Assembly: GCA_028713995.1 (NCBI GenBank)
Contig: JAQTNF010000029.1
Coordinates: forward strand, 1 to 42,703
DNA from: Deltaproteobacteria bacterium
Lineage (GTDB): Bacteria > Myxococcota_A > Polyangia > JAAYKL01
Length of the DNA: 42,703 nucleotides
Direction: 5' to 3'
Below are positions 7,927-18,722 of this stretch, in pieces (position 1 is the stretch's first letter; each line of letters opens with the position of its first letter). A program made the position numbers and the translations under genes. Below the pieces are notes generated by a model, which was given only the letters and a program-made list of their open reading frames with translations, was not told the origin of the DNA and did not search any database.

Positions 7927-9638
7927 CAATCCTTGGCCGGCTCGGCCTTGAGCTTGCGACCGTCGAGCTCCATGCCGTCGAGCGCCGCGAGGATCTTGGC
8001 GAAGTGGTCGTCCGGCACGGCGATGAAGGTGGAGCGCGTGAGCATGCGCACGCGGCCCACGGCCGAGCGCGGCAGCCCGGTGCGCTCGATGATCTCGGTC
8101 ATGAGCGCCGAGATGCGCAGTCCGTCCTTGCGGCCCGCGTCCACGTAGATCTCTCGCTGTCCTTGCGCGGCCGCGGGCTTCTCGCCGGCTGCCTCCTCGG
8201 TCGCCTCGACGGCCTCGGCCTTCGTAGCCGCCTCCGGCGGCGAAGTCGGCCCCTCCACCTCCACCACCGGCGCCGGCGCGGGGATCGTGGTGCGCTCGCG
8301 GATGGTCTCGGCCCCCGGCTCCTCGAAGTACGCAGCGAGCAGCCCGGCCATGATCTGCTCGCCGCGCACGTCCTGCATGAGCCTGCGGGCAAGCCCGGTG
8401 TATGCGCCGTTCGCCCGTCCGAGGAAGGCACGCCGCAGGGCGTCGAGGCCCGTAAGCTCCAGGGCCTTGAGCGCGGCGCGTTCATCCGGCAGCGTCTTCT
8501 CGACCGGGAAGATCTTGTAGATGAGGCGGAGGTAGTAGAGGTTCCCGATGTCGTGGGGCGCGATGAGCGAGATGGCCGCGCCCATGCGTCCCATTCGCCC
8601 GGTGCGGCCCGTGCGGTGGATGTACACCTCGATGGCGTCGGGGAACGTGTAGTTGATGACGTGCGAGATGTGCGAGATGTCGATGCCGCGCGCCGCCACG
8701 TCCGTGGCCACGAGGTACTTGAGCTCGCCGCTGCGCGTGCTGGCCATGACGCGCTCGCGCTCGGCCTGCGAGAGATCCGAGTTGAGCCAGTCCGCGTGGA
8801 AGCCCGCGCGCTTCAGGTGGCTCGCCACCGAGAGCGTCTCGTCGCGCGTGTTGCAGAAGACGATGGCCGATCCCGGTCGCTCGGCCTCGATCACGCGCAC
8901 GAGGTCGCGCGGGCGCCCGCGCCCGGACACGAGGTACACGAAGTGGCTCACCTCCTTGGCACCCACTTCGTCGCCCGATAGGGAGATGAAGGTCGGCTCG
9001 CGCATGTACCTTCCCGACAGGCGCTTGATGTCGTCGGGAATCGTGGCCGAGAAGAGCATGGTCTGGCGGCTCGCAGGCAGGCCCTCGATGATGGCCGAAA
9101 GCTCCTTTTCGAAGCCCATGGAGAGCATCTCGTCGGCCTCGTCGAGCACCAGGATGCGCACCGAGCCGAACGGGATCGTGCCGCGCCGCATGTGATCGAG
9201 CACACGCCCCGGCGTGCCGACCACGATGTGCGCCCCGCCGCTCACCTCCTCGACCTGTTTCGTGAACGACGCGCCTCCGTATACCGCGGCGCAGCGCACG
9301 CCCCTATTCGCGCCGATGACCGCCACCTCGCGGGACACCTGCAGCGCCAGTTCGCGCGTGGGCGCCAGCACCAGGGCTTGTACGGCGCTCATTTTGGGGT
9401 CGAGCATCTGGGCCATGGGGATGCCGAAGGCGGCGGTCTTGCCCGTCCCGGTGCGCGCCATGACGATGACGTCCGTGCCCGCACGGACCGGGTCGAAGGT
9501 GCGCGCCTGCACCGGCGTGGGCTTGACGAATCCCATCCCGGCGATGGCCTCGGCCACCTCGGGCAGAAGGTGGAAATCCTCGAACGTGGCGGCTGTCTCG
9601 CCCTCTGGCCCGCAGCTCGTGTCTTCGGTTGGATTCAT
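7926..9638 (-). CDS. DEAD-box ATP-dependent RNA helicase with DbpA-like C-terminus
   Basis: This protein of about 570 residues has all core DEAD-box motifs: a Q-motif region FVKPTPVQ, Walker A ARTGTGKT, PTRELALQ, TPGRVLD, the DEAD box LDEADEML, SAT in LFSATIPDD, VATDVAARGIDI and HRTGRTGRMG. A linker rich in Pro, Ala and Glu leads to a C-terminal DbpA/CsdA RNA-binding fold (REIYVDAGRKDGLRISALMT to the end). DeaD/CsdA enzymes remodel RNA during ribosome assembly and in the cold. The ATG at 9638 is the start of the conserved part; upstream frame extensions are non-coding. A promoter lies about 45 bases upstream. Confidence 0.93.
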   Translation of the reverse strand: MNPTEDTSCGPEGETAATFEDFHLLPEVAEAIAGMGFVKPTPVQARTFDPVRAGTDVIVMARTGTGKTAAFGIPMAQMLDPKMSAVQALVLAPTRELALQVSREVAVIGANRGVRCAAVYGGASFTKQVEEVSGGAHIVVGTPGRVLDHMRRGTIPFGSVRILVLDEADEMLSMGFEKELSAIIEGLPASRQTMLFSATIPDDIKRLSGRYMREPTFISLSGDEVGAKEVSHFVYLVSGRGRPRDLVRVIEAERPGSAIVFCNTRDETLSVASHLKRAGFHADWLNSDLSQAERERVMASTRSGELKYLVATDVAARGIDISHISHVINYTFPDAIEVYIHRTGRTGRMGRMGAAISLIAPHDIGNLYYLRLIYKIFPVEKTLPDERAALKALELTGLDALRRAFLGRANGAYTGLARRLMQDVRGEQIMAGLLAAYFEEPGAETIRERTTIPAPAPVVEVEGPTSPPEAATKAEAVEATEEAAGEKPAAAQGQREIYVDAGRKDGLRISALMTEIIERTGLPRSAVGRVRMLTRSTFIAVPDDHFAKILAALDGMELDGRKLKAEPAKD

Positions 9639-9683
9639 CTGACTTTTTCCTTTTCGGCCAGAGATGCGAAAGAGCCGTCGCTG

Positions 9684-9713
9684 TTCATACATCCCGCGCC
9701 GAGAAGAGGTCAA
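9684..9713 (-). promoter_or_regulatory. Promoter-like element upstream of the DEAD-box helicase
   Basis: On the minus strand TTGACC (9708-9713) and TATGAA (9684-9689) are separated by 18 bases, about 45 bases before the helicase ATG. The -35 is near consensus and the -10 is fair. Confidence 0.4.
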
Positions 9714-9803
9714 GGAGCCCTGCGCTGAGCCCGCGCAGCGGATTTGCCACCCGGAAACCCCGGTGCTAACGTGTCCCAAACATCCTCCCAAAGGAGTGGA
9801 GAC

Positions 9804-11558
9804 ATGAGTGTCCTGAAAACAGCATCCATCATCTTCCTGGCGGTTTCCCTGCTCACGGGCGCCTGCTCGCAGGACGAGAGCGCAGCCCCTCCGCCACCCG
9901 CGAACCCCAAGCCCGTCGCGGCGCCCGCCGTTTTGGAGGTTGATGTGCAAGCCAAGGCCAAGGCGTTTCTCGACAAGTATTACGAGGACTTCGGAAAGGC
10001 CGAGCTCGCGCAGACGACCGCCCAGTGGACGGCCGAGAACACGGGCAAGAAGGAGGACTTCGACGCCTACGCCGCGGCCGATCTGGCGGTCAAGACGTTG
10101 CATAGCGACAAGGCCCGCTATGAGGAGCTGAAGAAGCTTCTCGAGGCCAAGGACAAGCTCGATCCTCTCACGCGGCGCTCCCTCGAGGTGGCGAACCTCG
10201 CGTTCAAGGGCAACCAGCTCCCCAAGGAGATCCTCGAGAAGATGGTCACCGAGTCGACGGCCATCGAGCAGATCTTCAACACCTACCGCGCCGATCTCGG
10301 GGGCAAGAAGCTCTCCAACAACGATCTCCTCGAGCTGCTCGCCAAGGAGCGCAGGACCGAGAAGCGCAAGGCCATCTGGGAGGCTCTCAAACAGGTCGGG
10401 GCCGAGGTGGCGCCGAGGCTCACGGCCCTTGCCAAGACCCGCAACGAGGCCGCGAAACTGCTCGGTTATGCGGACTTCTGGGACATGCAGGTGCGCCTGC
10501 AGGAGCACGATCCGGGCCTGCTCGTCGCCATCTTCGCGGACCTCGAGCGCGTCACCAACGCCCCGTTCAAGGCCATGAAGGAGGAGCTCGACAAGGAGCT
10601 CGCCGCGCGCTTCAAGGTCAAGGCCGAGGACATGATGCCCTGGCACTACGACAACCCGTTCTTCCAGGCGGCGCCGCCCTCGAGCAAGGTCGATCTCGAC
10701 GATTTCTACAAGGGGAAGGACAAGGAGGAGATCGTCCGGATCGCCAAGAGGTTCTACGACGACATCGGCCTGCCGCTCGGCGACGTGCTCGATCGCAGCG
10801 ACTTTTTCGAGCGCGAGGGCAAGAACCAGCACGCGTTCTGCACGGCCATCGACCGCAAGGGCGACGTGCGCATGCTGCTCAACATCAAGCCGACCTGCGA
10901 CTGGATGGAGACCATGCTCCACGAGTCGGGCCACGCGGTCTACGCGAAAAACCTCGACTTCTCGCTCCCGTTCAATTTGCGCGACTCGGCCCACATCTTC
11001 ACCACCGAGGGCGTGGCCATGCTCTTCGGCGCGCTCGGCAAGAACCCGGTGTGGATGGTCGAGTACGCGGGCGCGAGCCCGTCCAAGGTGAAGGATGCGG
11101 AAGGCGCGCTCCTCGAGCAGCGCAGGCGCGAGCAGCTCATCTTCACGCGCTGGACGCTCGTCATGTTCAATTTCGAGAAGGACATGTACGCCAACCCGGA
11201 TCAGGATTTGAACAAGCTTTGGTACGACGACGTGGAGCGCTTCCAGCTGCTCAAGCGCCCGCCCGAGCGCAACGCCCCGGACTGGGCGGCCAAGCCGCAC
11301 TTCACCATCGCGCCCGTCTACTACCACAACTACATGCTCGGAGAGCTGTTCGCGGCCCAGCTGCGCGCCACCATCGCCAAGGTCGTCAAGCACGACGGGC
11401 CGCTGTGGACCCTCAGCTACAGCGGCCGCAAGTCGATCGGCGATTACCTGCGCAAGAAGGTCTTCGAGCCCGGCATGGCAAAGCCCTGGCCCGAGTTCGT
11501 GACCGACGCCACTGGACAGCCCCTGTCCCCGGCCGCCTACGCGCAGGAGCTCAGGTAG
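9804..11558 (+). CDS. M2-family peptidyl-dipeptidase lipoprotein
   Basis: This protein of about 584 residues begins with a lipoprotein signal (hydrophobic IIFLAVSLLTGAC, lipobox Cys at residue 21), followed by a Pro/Ala-rich linker. The catalytic zinc motif HESGH (HExxH with a following Gly-His) lies near residue 377 in a long helical protein, with a later FTTEGVAMLFG segment supplying the third ligand Glu. This is the layout of angiotensin-converting-enzyme-like M2 peptidases, which remove C-terminal dipeptides. It should act on the periplasmic side of a membrane. The ATG at 9804 follows an AAGGAG site. It converges with the next gene with only three bases between stops. Confidence 0.85.
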   Translation: MSVLKTASIIFLAVSLLTGACSQDESAAPPPPANPKPVAAPAVLEVDVQAKAKAFLDKYYEDFGKAELAQTTAQWTAENTGKKEDFDAYAAADLAVKTLHSDKARYEELKKLLEAKDKLDPLTRRSLEVANLAFKGNQLPKEILEKMVTESTAIEQIFNTYRADLGGKKLSNNDLLELLAKERRTEKRKAIWEALKQVGAEVAPRLTALAKTRNEAAKLLGYADFWDMQVRLQEHDPGLLVAIFADLERVTNAPFKAMKEELDKELAARFKVKAEDMMPWHYDNPFFQAAPPSSKVDLDDFYKGKDKEEIVRIAKRFYDDIGLPLGDVLDRSDFFEREGKNQHAFCTAIDRKGDVRMLLNIKPTCDWMETMLHESGHAVYAKNLDFSLPFNLRDSAHIFTTEGVAMLFGALGKNPVWMVEYAGASPSKVKDAEGALLEQRRREQLIFTRWTLVMFNFEKDMYANPDQDLNKLWYDDVERFQLLKRPPERNAPDWAAKPHFTIAPVYYHNYMLGELFAAQLRATIAKVVKHDGPLWTLSYSGRKSIGDYLRKKVFEPGMAKPWPEFVTDATGQPLSPAAYAQELR

Positions 11559-11561
11559 TCG

Positions 11562-12482
11562 TCAGCCCTTCAGGACCAGAGAGAACGAGCGGATGCGACG
11601 CACCGGGAAGTAGGACTTCTTGGCCTTGGCGAGCCCCGGAAGGCCCATGTCGCCCTCCTTGTTGACGTACTTGAACCTGCCCGCGAACAGGCGGCGCGCG
11701 CACTCCCGGTCGAGGTACTGGTAGAGCCCCTTGAGGCGCGAGAACGCCTTCTCGAAGTGCAGCGCCCCCATCTCGTCGTTGACCCGCGCGCCGATGCCGA
11801 ACCCGGCCACGGCGCCGTCCACGCACACCGCGACGCCCCTCTCGCCGATCGCGTGCAGCTCGGCGAGGGCCTTCTCGGTCGCGTCCCGCTCGCAGCGAAG
11901 CGCGTCATGGTCGGTGCCCTCGCAGTCGCGCTCGCGGCACCACTTCTCAAGGAACGCGAGGCAATCCGGCACGGACTCCGGCTCGATGGATTCCACGCTC
12001 GCGCGGCCGGTCGCCACGTACTCGGCTTCGAATTGGTGGATGAGGTTGCGCTTGGGTGCGTAGCGCGAGCCCTTGAGCTCGGCCAAATCCGACGCGAGGA
12101 ACACGTACTCGCTCTCGTCCGCGCGCTCGGCGATCCCGAAGTGGCGGCCGACGCCATCGGCACCGAAGGCATCCACGTAATCCTCGGGCGCGTACCATAT
12201 CGAGCGGTGGCCGAGCCGCGCGGACGCGGCGGCGAGCCCGGCCGGCGGAAGGGGCCGTCCCGGCGTGAGCGGCATGAGCAGGTGGCGGTCGCCAGGGCGA
12301 TCGCCCCGCTCCCCTGAGAAAAAAAGAGCCCCGTCGAGAACGGCGAAGCTCACCTCGAAGCCGTCCGCTTCGCGCCAGGCCATGATCGAGGTGAGAGAGT
12401 AGACGGAGAGCGAATACGGCTGCTTCTCGAAGTAGGGCCGCAGGGTCGGCAGGGCGTCCAGGGTGAGCGGTTCGAAGTGCAT
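11562..12482 (-). CDS. DUF2156 (phosphatidylglycerol lysyltransferase C-terminal-like) protein
   Basis: This 306-residue soluble protein is built like the double GNAT fold of DUF2156: SLTSIMAWREADGFEVSF in the first half and, in the second, KRNLIHQFEAEYVATG, then AVAGFGIGARVNDEMGALHFEKA and RRLFAGRFKYVNKEGDMGLPGL. In MprF the same domain transfers aminoacyl groups from tRNA to phosphatidylglycerol. This copy lacks the membrane flippase, so the acceptor is unknown. It lies three bases downstream of a GNAT acetyltransferase gene on the same strand, suggesting one operon. Confidence 0.75.
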   Translation of the reverse strand: MHFEPLTLDALPTLRPYFEKQPYSLSVYSLTSIMAWREADGFEVSFAVLDGALFFSGERGDRPGDRHLLMPLTPGRPLPPAGLAAASARLGHRSIWYAPEDYVDAFGADGVGRHFGIAERADESEYVFLASDLAELKGSRYAPKRNLIHQFEAEYVATGRASVESIEPESVPDCLAFLEKWCRERDCEGTDHDALRCERDATEKALAELHAIGERGVAVCVDGAVAGFGIGARVNDEMGALHFEKAFSRLKGLYQYLDRECARRLFAGRFKYVNKEGDMGLPGLAKAKKSYFPVRRIRSFSLVLKG

Positions 12483-12485
12483 GGC

Positions 12486-12902
12486 TCAGGCCTTTTTGAG
12501 CATGGGCAAGGCGCCGGGCATCTCCTCGAAGCCCAGCCGTTCGTACATCCCGCGGCTGCCGGACTCGGCGACGAGCCCGATCCACGAGATCCCGTCCGCG
12601 CGCAGGCGGGCCACGAGCCGCTTCGCGAGCTCGCCGCCGATGCCGCGGCCGCGGAAGGGAGGGCGCACGGCCAGGTCCTGCACGTACGCGTCGCTCGTCC
12701 GATCGGACAGGGCGCGTCCCATGCCCGCCAGCGCGCCGTCCTCGTACACGGCGAGAAACGCGTGGCTGCCCGCAACGAGCGCTGCCACGTGCGCTGCGTC
12801 GTCGCCGCCCGCGCGATCCCACCAGCCCATCTCCCGATAGAGCGCGGCGATCCCGGACAGCCTGTCATTGTCGTGAGCTTCAAGGAACACGTAGTCGAGC
12901 AC
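12486..12902 (-). CDS. GNAT family N-acetyltransferase
   Basis: This 138-residue protein has a single GNAT domain. The acetyl-CoA binding motif A appears as VQDLAVRPPFRGRGIGGELAKR (R/Q-x-x-G-x-G/A), followed by WIGLVAESGSRGMYERLGFEE, the usual late strand and helix. The substrate is not identifiable; small proteins, amino acids and drugs are all known for this family. The frame has no ATG; the GTG at 12902 is preferred because GGAGG lies eight bases upstream and the product begins at the expected point of the fold. It probably shares a transcript with the DUF2156 gene downstream. Confidence 0.8.
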   Translation of the reverse strand: MLDYVFLEAHDNDRLSGIAALYREMGWWDRAGGDDAAHVAALVAGSHAFLAVYEDGALAGMGRALSDRTSDAYVQDLAVRPPFRGRGIGGELAKRLVARLRADGISWIGLVAESGSRGMYERLGFEEMPGALPMLKKA

Positions 12903-12949
12903 GTCCCTGGCCTCCTCCCCCGGACCGCTCTTCCATACCTCATTTCCGC

Positions 12950-15331
12950 TCAGCGCACCACGGAGAGGCGGCTCTTGAGGCCGAACATGGCGATGTGCCC
13001 GCTCTCCTCGGCCACGAACACGCCGAGGTCCGGGTCGACCTGCAGGAGATCCGGCACCGGCGCGTCGCCGCCCATGGACTGCACGATGCGGCCGTCTTCG
13101 GGGCGCACGACGTAGACGGTATCCGCGGGGACGAAGAGCACGCCGCCGCGCAGCACCACGCGCAGGCTGAGCGGCACGTCGTCCGAGCACGCCGGGCCGA
13201 GCGGCGTCGTCCAGCGCTCCACGCCGTCGCGCGCGCCGAGCGAGCGGATCTCGCCCCCGGCCGAGTTGAGGATGAGGCTGTCGTCGAGGGCCATGAGCGC
13301 GCAGCTCTCGGCGAACCCGTCGCACGGCATTCGCCACAGCATGTCACCCGTGGCCGTATCGAGGGCGCAGATTTCGTGGCGCCTGCCGATCCGCACGGGC
13401 ACAATGGCCGTGCCGCCGTTCCCGATGGGAGTGGTCAGGGCGCCGCCGCCGAGCCGGGTCTGCCACCTGAGCTCGCCGCTGTAGGGATCGATGGCGTACA
13501 TGCGGCCGTCCGTGCGTCCCGGTCGCCCGCCGCACGCCAGGAGCCGGTCGCCCTCCACGGCAGGGGGCACGAGGAACTTGGTGCGGTCCGTGAAGCGCCA
13601 CACGAGCGAGCCGTTCTCCAGGTCGACTGCGTGGAGCTGGTTGTCGCCGACCGCGACGTAGAGCAGCCTGCCGTGCCGCCGCAGGGCGAACCTGCCGCCG
13701 CGCGAGGCCGAAAACCGCCAGCGAGGCTCGCCCGTTCGCAGATCGAGCGCCACGAGGCGACGGTCCTCCTCCGCCACGACGATCACGCCCGGCGCCGGGC
13801 CGTGGTCGGCCACCAGCACCACGGGCGCGCCCCCCGAGCGGGGCGACAGCGAGACGCGCCAGCGCAGCACGCCGGAGGGAACGTCGATCAGATCCACCTG
13901 CCCGGAGGGGGCCACGCGCACGAGGCCGTCCTGTCCCGCGATCTGCACGCGCGCCTCGGTCCGGTCCGTCTCCCTGCGCCACGCCACCCCGCCCGACATC
14001 GTGCTCACGCCGAGCAGGCACCCGCGGGCCGAGACCACGGCCAGGTTCCCGCACAGCACGGTGCCGTCCATGTCGAGCCCCTCCACCTCCACGTGCCAGC
14101 GTTCGGTGAACATGAGACGGCTCGCGTCGCCGAGGGTGGGGCCACTCGGCTGCCGCGTCCGCCGCGGCTCGGCCAGGCGCCTGTAGCGCTCGGTGTCCCT
14201 GTTGATCACGGTGCAGCGCCGCTGGTCCTTGAGCCACCCGGCGAGCGCCTTGACCTCGCGAGACATCATCTCGAGCCGCAGGTTCTGGCGCTGGGCGGGG
14301 CTCGTCTCCACCACGAGCCTGCGCAGCTCTCGCGCCACGCCGAGCACCGCGTCCGCATACTCCCACGGGGACACGTCGGCGAGCACAAGGATGGCGTCCG
14401 CGTCGCCGCGATCACTGAAGGTCGAGGTGAGCCCGTCGTCCGCGGCCAGCTTCAAGCCCACCGAGAGCGTGTCGCTCACGAGGCGCACGGATGTGGGACG
14501 ACCCTCCTCGTAGGCCGAGAGGAGCTGCCGCACCGAGGCCAGCAGGCGCTCAACCTGCAGGAAGAGGAAGCCCTCGCCGAACGTGAGGTGCCGCCCGCGA
14601 CCGTGCACCACGATCTGGCCGCGGAACAGGAGCGCGTTGAGATCACTCGCGAGCGCCCGGCCCGCACCGAGGAGATCAGTCGGACCGGCCCGCAACCTGA
14701 AACCGAACGAGAATCCCTCCTCGCTGCGCGGACGACGCCAGCGGGTGCTCTCGACGTTCTCGGGCCTGCGCGGTCCGGGCCCCAAGGTCGCGGGCTCCAC
14801 GGCGTCGGTCGCGAGCCGTTCGCGAGCCGCGTGAATGGACATCAGGATGGGGTCGTCCGCGAGCGAGGGATCGAGACCGAGCGTCCGAGTCTCCAAATCG
14901 GCCGCTGACAGGAGCACCCCGTTCACGAGCTCGCCGAAGACGACCGTCTGGTCCTTGACGACGACCTCGGGCACGGCCCCGCCCTTGTAGAACGTGAGAT
15001 AGGCGCGCGCGCCGAGGCGCTGGATGACGAGCTCGTACGGCCCCTCGTAGTAGCTCACGCGCGCGGTGCCGTCGCCGCCGACGAGCGACTCGACCGCACA
15101 GAGCATGTCGCGCACGAGGAAGAAGATGGAGTCCTCCTCGCTCTTGCCGAAGATGCTCGCGCCTCCCACGACGATGTCGACCACGTCGCGGACCCGGCCG
15201 AGGTCGAGGGGCTCGATCCGCCTGTTCTGGACGCGCTCCGCCGCGTTGGTGCCTCCGGCCCGCCATCCGTCCCCAATCACGATCTTGAACGTATCGCCGT
15301 GCATCTTCCTCGCTATGCGTCCCACGCGCAT
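12950..15331 (-). CDS. PQQ-like beta-propeller repeat protein with novel N-terminal region
   Basis: This protein of about 793 residues ends in a seven- or eight-bladed PQQ/WD-type propeller (about residues 430-793) recognised by repeated blades such as [53 protein letters not shown] and [16 protein letters not shown]. The N-terminal 400 residues ([20 protein letters not shown], then [18 protein letters not shown]) match no family I can name; there is no signal peptide or membrane segment, so it looks cytoplasmic. Such propellers usually serve as binding platforms. The ATG at 15331 is used; ATG at 15304 is an alternative. A good promoter lies upstream. Confidence 0.75.
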   Translation of the reverse strand: MRVGRIARKMHGDTFKIVIGDGWRAGGTNAAERVQNRRIEPLDLGRVRDVVDIVVGGASIFGKSEEDSIFFLVRDMLCAVESLVGGDGTARVSYYEGPYELVIQRLGARAYLTFYKGGAVPEVVVKDQTVVFGELVNGVLLSAADLETRTLGLDPSLADDPILMSIHAARERLATDAVEPATLGPGPRRPENVESTRWRRPRSEEGFSFGFRLRAGPTDLLGAGRALASDLNALLFRGQIVVHGRGRHLTFGEGFLFLQVERLLASVRQLLSAYEEGRPTSVRLVSDTLSVGLKLAADDGLTSTFSDRGDADAILVLADVSPWEYADAVLGVARELRRLVVETSPAQRQNLRLEMMSREVKALAGWLKDQRRCTVINRDTERYRRLAEPRRTRQPSGPTLGDASRLMFTERWHVEVEGLDMDGTVLCGNLAVVSARGCLLGVSTMSGGVAWRRETDRTEARVQIAGQDGLVRVAPSGQVDLIDVPSGVLRWRVSLSPRSGGAPVVLVADHGPAPGVIVVAEEDRRLVALDLRTGEPRWRFSASRGGRFALRRHGRLLYVAVGDNQLHAVDLENGSLVWRFTDRTKFLVPPAVEGDRLLACGGRPGRTDGRMYAIDPYSGELRWQTRLGGGALTTPIGNGGTAIVPVRIGRRHEICALDTATGDMLWRMPCDGFAESCALMALDDSLILNSAGGEIRSLGARDGVERWTTPLGPACSDDVPLSLRVVLRGGVLFVPADTVYVVRPEDGRIVQSMGGDAPVPDLLQVDPDLGVFVAEESGHIAMFGLKSRLSVVR

Positions 15332-15375
15332 GGTCGCCGCCAAGGGGTGCCCACAAGGGCGCCCTCCCAATTCAA

Positions 15376-15405
15376 ATGATAGCGGAACCGCGGGCAAGGC
15401 CGCAA
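15376..15405 (-). promoter_or_regulatory. Promoter-like element of the beta-propeller gene
   Basis: On the minus strand TTGCGG (15400-15405) and TATCAT (15376-15381) are separated by 18 bases and lie about 45 bases before the gene, in the divergent region shared with the methylmalonyl-CoA operon. Confidence 0.4.
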
Positions 15406-15557
15406 TTTCTTGGAGATCCCCAGGATCCACCATGAAGCCGGCCTCCGCCGGAGCCGTTTTCGGCGCAGACCGCTCCCGCCCCTTTTCCGTGGCCCCTCCC
15501 GGGCGAATCTGGCATTCTTTCCGGGCTGGGCGGCCAGACCGCCTCGAAGGGGTGCAC

Positions 15558-15947
15558 ATGGACCGCAAGGCACGAATCCTCATCGCGAAACCCGGGCTCG
15601 ACGGCCACGATCGGGGCGCCAAGGTCATCGCACGCGCGCTCGCCGAGGCCGGCATGGAGGTCATCTACACGGGCCTCAAGCAGACCCCGGACATGATCGC
15701 ACAGGCCGCGCTGCAAGAGGATGTGGACATCGTGGGCCTGTCCATCCTGTCCGGCGCCCACAACCGCATCCTCCCCGAGGTCGTCAAGAAGCTGTGCGCC
15801 AAGGGCGTGCGCGCCAAGGTGGTGGCCGGCGGCATCATCCCCGAGGCCGACGTCCCTGGCCTCAAGAAGGCCGGCATCGCCGAGATCTTCCCACCCGGCA
15901 CGCCGCTCAAGAAGATTGTCTCGTACATGAAGGAGGCGGTGGCCTGA
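15558..15947 (+). CDS. Methylmalonyl-CoA mutase small subunit / cobalamin-binding protein
   Basis: This 129-residue protein is a stand-alone B12-binding domain with the base-off histidine motif LDGHDRG (D-x-H-x-x-G, residues 14-20), [11 protein letters not shown] and [11 protein letters not shown]. It corresponds to the C-terminal domain of methylmalonyl-CoA mutase and would carry adenosylcobalamin for the rearrangement of methylmalonyl-CoA to succinyl-CoA. The catalytic large subunit is not in the window. The ATG at 15558 is preceded by GAAGGGG. It is the first gene of a tight four-gene operon with meaB, the epimerase and the carboxyltransferase, and its last codons contain the ribosome binding site for meaB. 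Confidence 0.9.
   Translation: MDRKARILIAKPGLDGHDRGAKVIARALAEAGMEVIYTGLKQTPDMIAQAALQEDVDIVGLSILSGAHNRILPEVVKKLCAKGVRAKVVAGGIIPEADVPGLKKAGIAEIFPPGTPLKKIVSYMKEAVA
15931..15946 (+). promoter_or_regulatory. Ribosome binding site and CTG start of meaB
   Basis: AGGAGG at 15931-15936 lies seven bases before a CTG at 15944-15946, the only start-like codon in the MeaB frame at the right place. CTG overlaps the preceding stop as CTGA. The protein frame is open upstream but the homologous N-terminus begins here. Confidence 0.6.
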
Positions 15948-16684
15948 CCGAGGACGTCAAGTCGCTGGCGAGAGGCGTCATCGGCGGCGATCCGCGGGCC
16001 GTGGCGCGGGCCATCACCCTCGTCGAGAACGGCCCGGACGGCCCTGCCCTCCTGCGCGAGCTGCCCGATGCCGCACCTGTCGCGATCGGTCTGACCGGCG
16101 CGCCCGGTTCGGGCAAGTCCACGCTCACGGGCCGTCTCATCGACGCCCTGCGCAAACGCGGCCGGCGCGTCGGGGTTTTGGCCGTGGACCCGTCGAGCCC
16201 CTTTACGGGCGGGGCCGTGCTCGGCGACCGCATCCGCATGGGGACGCACGGCAACGATCCTCACGTGTTCATCCGCTCCATGGCCACGCGCGGGCATTAC
16301 GGCGGGCTGTCCGTGGCCACCGCGGACGCCGCGCGCGTCATGGCCGCGGCCGGCTTCGAGCGCATCCTGGTGGAAACGGTCGGCGTGGGCCAGTCCGAGG
16401 TGGAGGTGATGCACCTCGCGCGCTGCGTGGTGCTCGTGCTCATGCCCGGCGCCGGCGACGGCGTGCAGTCGATGAAGTCGGGCATCATGGAGATCGCGGA
16501 CGTCTTCGCCCTCAACAAGTCGTACCTGCCGGGCGTCGACCGCCTCGAGCAGGATGTGCGCGAGCACGCGCAGTACATGGCAGCGCGGCGCAGGCAGGTC
16601 CTGGTCCGGACAAACGCCCTGCTTGGGCACGGCGTCGAGGAGCTGTGCGACAGGGTGGAAGAGAAGCTGGAGGAAGACACATGA
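15944..16684 (+). CDS. meaB: MeaB/ArgK-like G3E GTPase, CTG start, short C-terminus
   Basis: This protein of about 246 residues is the GTPase chaperone that loads and protects adenosylcobalamin on methylmalonyl-CoA mutase. Walker [10 protein letters not shown], the [15 protein letters not shown] switch, [13 protein letters not shown] and [12 protein letters not shown] are all present. The nucleotide-specificity motif reads ALNKSYLPG where family members have NKxD; Asp has become Tyr, one base away from GAC. Only about 58 residues follow, against about 110-130 normally, so the dimerisation arm is missing. The start is a CTG with a strong ribosome binding site. GTG at 16001 is a weaker alternative that would remove conserved residues. 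Its stop overlaps the epimerase start as ATGA. Confidence 0.8.
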   Translation: MTEDVKSLARGVIGGDPRAVARAITLVENGPDGPALLRELPDAAPVAIGLTGAPGSGKSTLTGRLIDALRKRGRRVGVLAVDPSSPFTGGAVLGDRIRMGTHGNDPHVFIRSMATRGHYGGLSVATADAARVMAAAGFERILVETVGVGQSEVEVMHLARCVVLVLMPGAGDGVQSMKSGIMEIADVFALNKSYLPGVDRLEQDVREHAQYMAARRRQVLVRTNALLGHGVEELCDRVEEKLEEDT

Positions 16685-17085
16685 AGATCGGACGCTTGAG
16701 TCACGTAGGGGTAGCGGTCGAGAGCATCGAGGCGCATGCGCCGCTATACGGCGGCACGCTCGCGCTCGAGATGCTGGGCACGGAGGTGGTCCCGTCGCAG
16801 AAGGTCAAGGTGGCCTTCTTCAAGGTCGGCGAGACGCGCGTGGAGCTGCTCGAGCCCACCTCGCCGGACAGCCCCATCCGCAGTTTTCTCGACAAAAAAG
16901 GCCCGGGCGTGCACCATCTCGCCTATGAGGTCGACGACCTGGAAGCGGCCCTCAGCGAGGTGAAGGCCGGGGGCGTGCGCCTCATCGACGAGAAGCCGAG
17001 GATCGGCGCGGGAGGCATCCGCATCGCCTTCCTTCACCCCCAGTCGACGGGCGGCGTCCTCACGGAGCTGTGCGAGCGTCACTAG
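16681..17085 (+). CDS. mce: Methylmalonyl-CoA epimerase
   Basis: This 134-residue protein belongs to the glyoxalase/VOC superfamily. It shows [10 protein letters not shown] (first metal His), [28 protein letters not shown] (second His) and VLTELCE at the C-terminus with the metal-binding Glu. It interconverts the (S) and (R) forms of methylmalonyl-CoA, linking propionyl-CoA carboxylase to the mutase. The length is normal. It sits between meaB, with which it shares an ATGA overlap, and the carboxyltransferase gene 38 bases downstream, so the operon holds consecutive steps of one pathway. Confidence 0.93.
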   Translation: MKIGRLSHVGVAVESIEAHAPLYGGTLALEMLGTEVVPSQKVKVAFFKVGETRVELLEPTSPDSPIRSFLDKKGPGVHHLAYEVDDLEAALSEVKAGGVRLIDEKPRIGAGGIRIAFLHPQSTGGVLTELCERH

Positions 17086-17123
17086 GAAGCCTCGGGCGGC
17101 CGACGAAAGGGAAGACAAACGAG

Positions 17124-18683
<1,560 letters not shown>

Positions 18684-18722
18684 GCCCGCCCGCCCGGGCG
18701 GCGTGACGGAAGGGGAGCTGCA

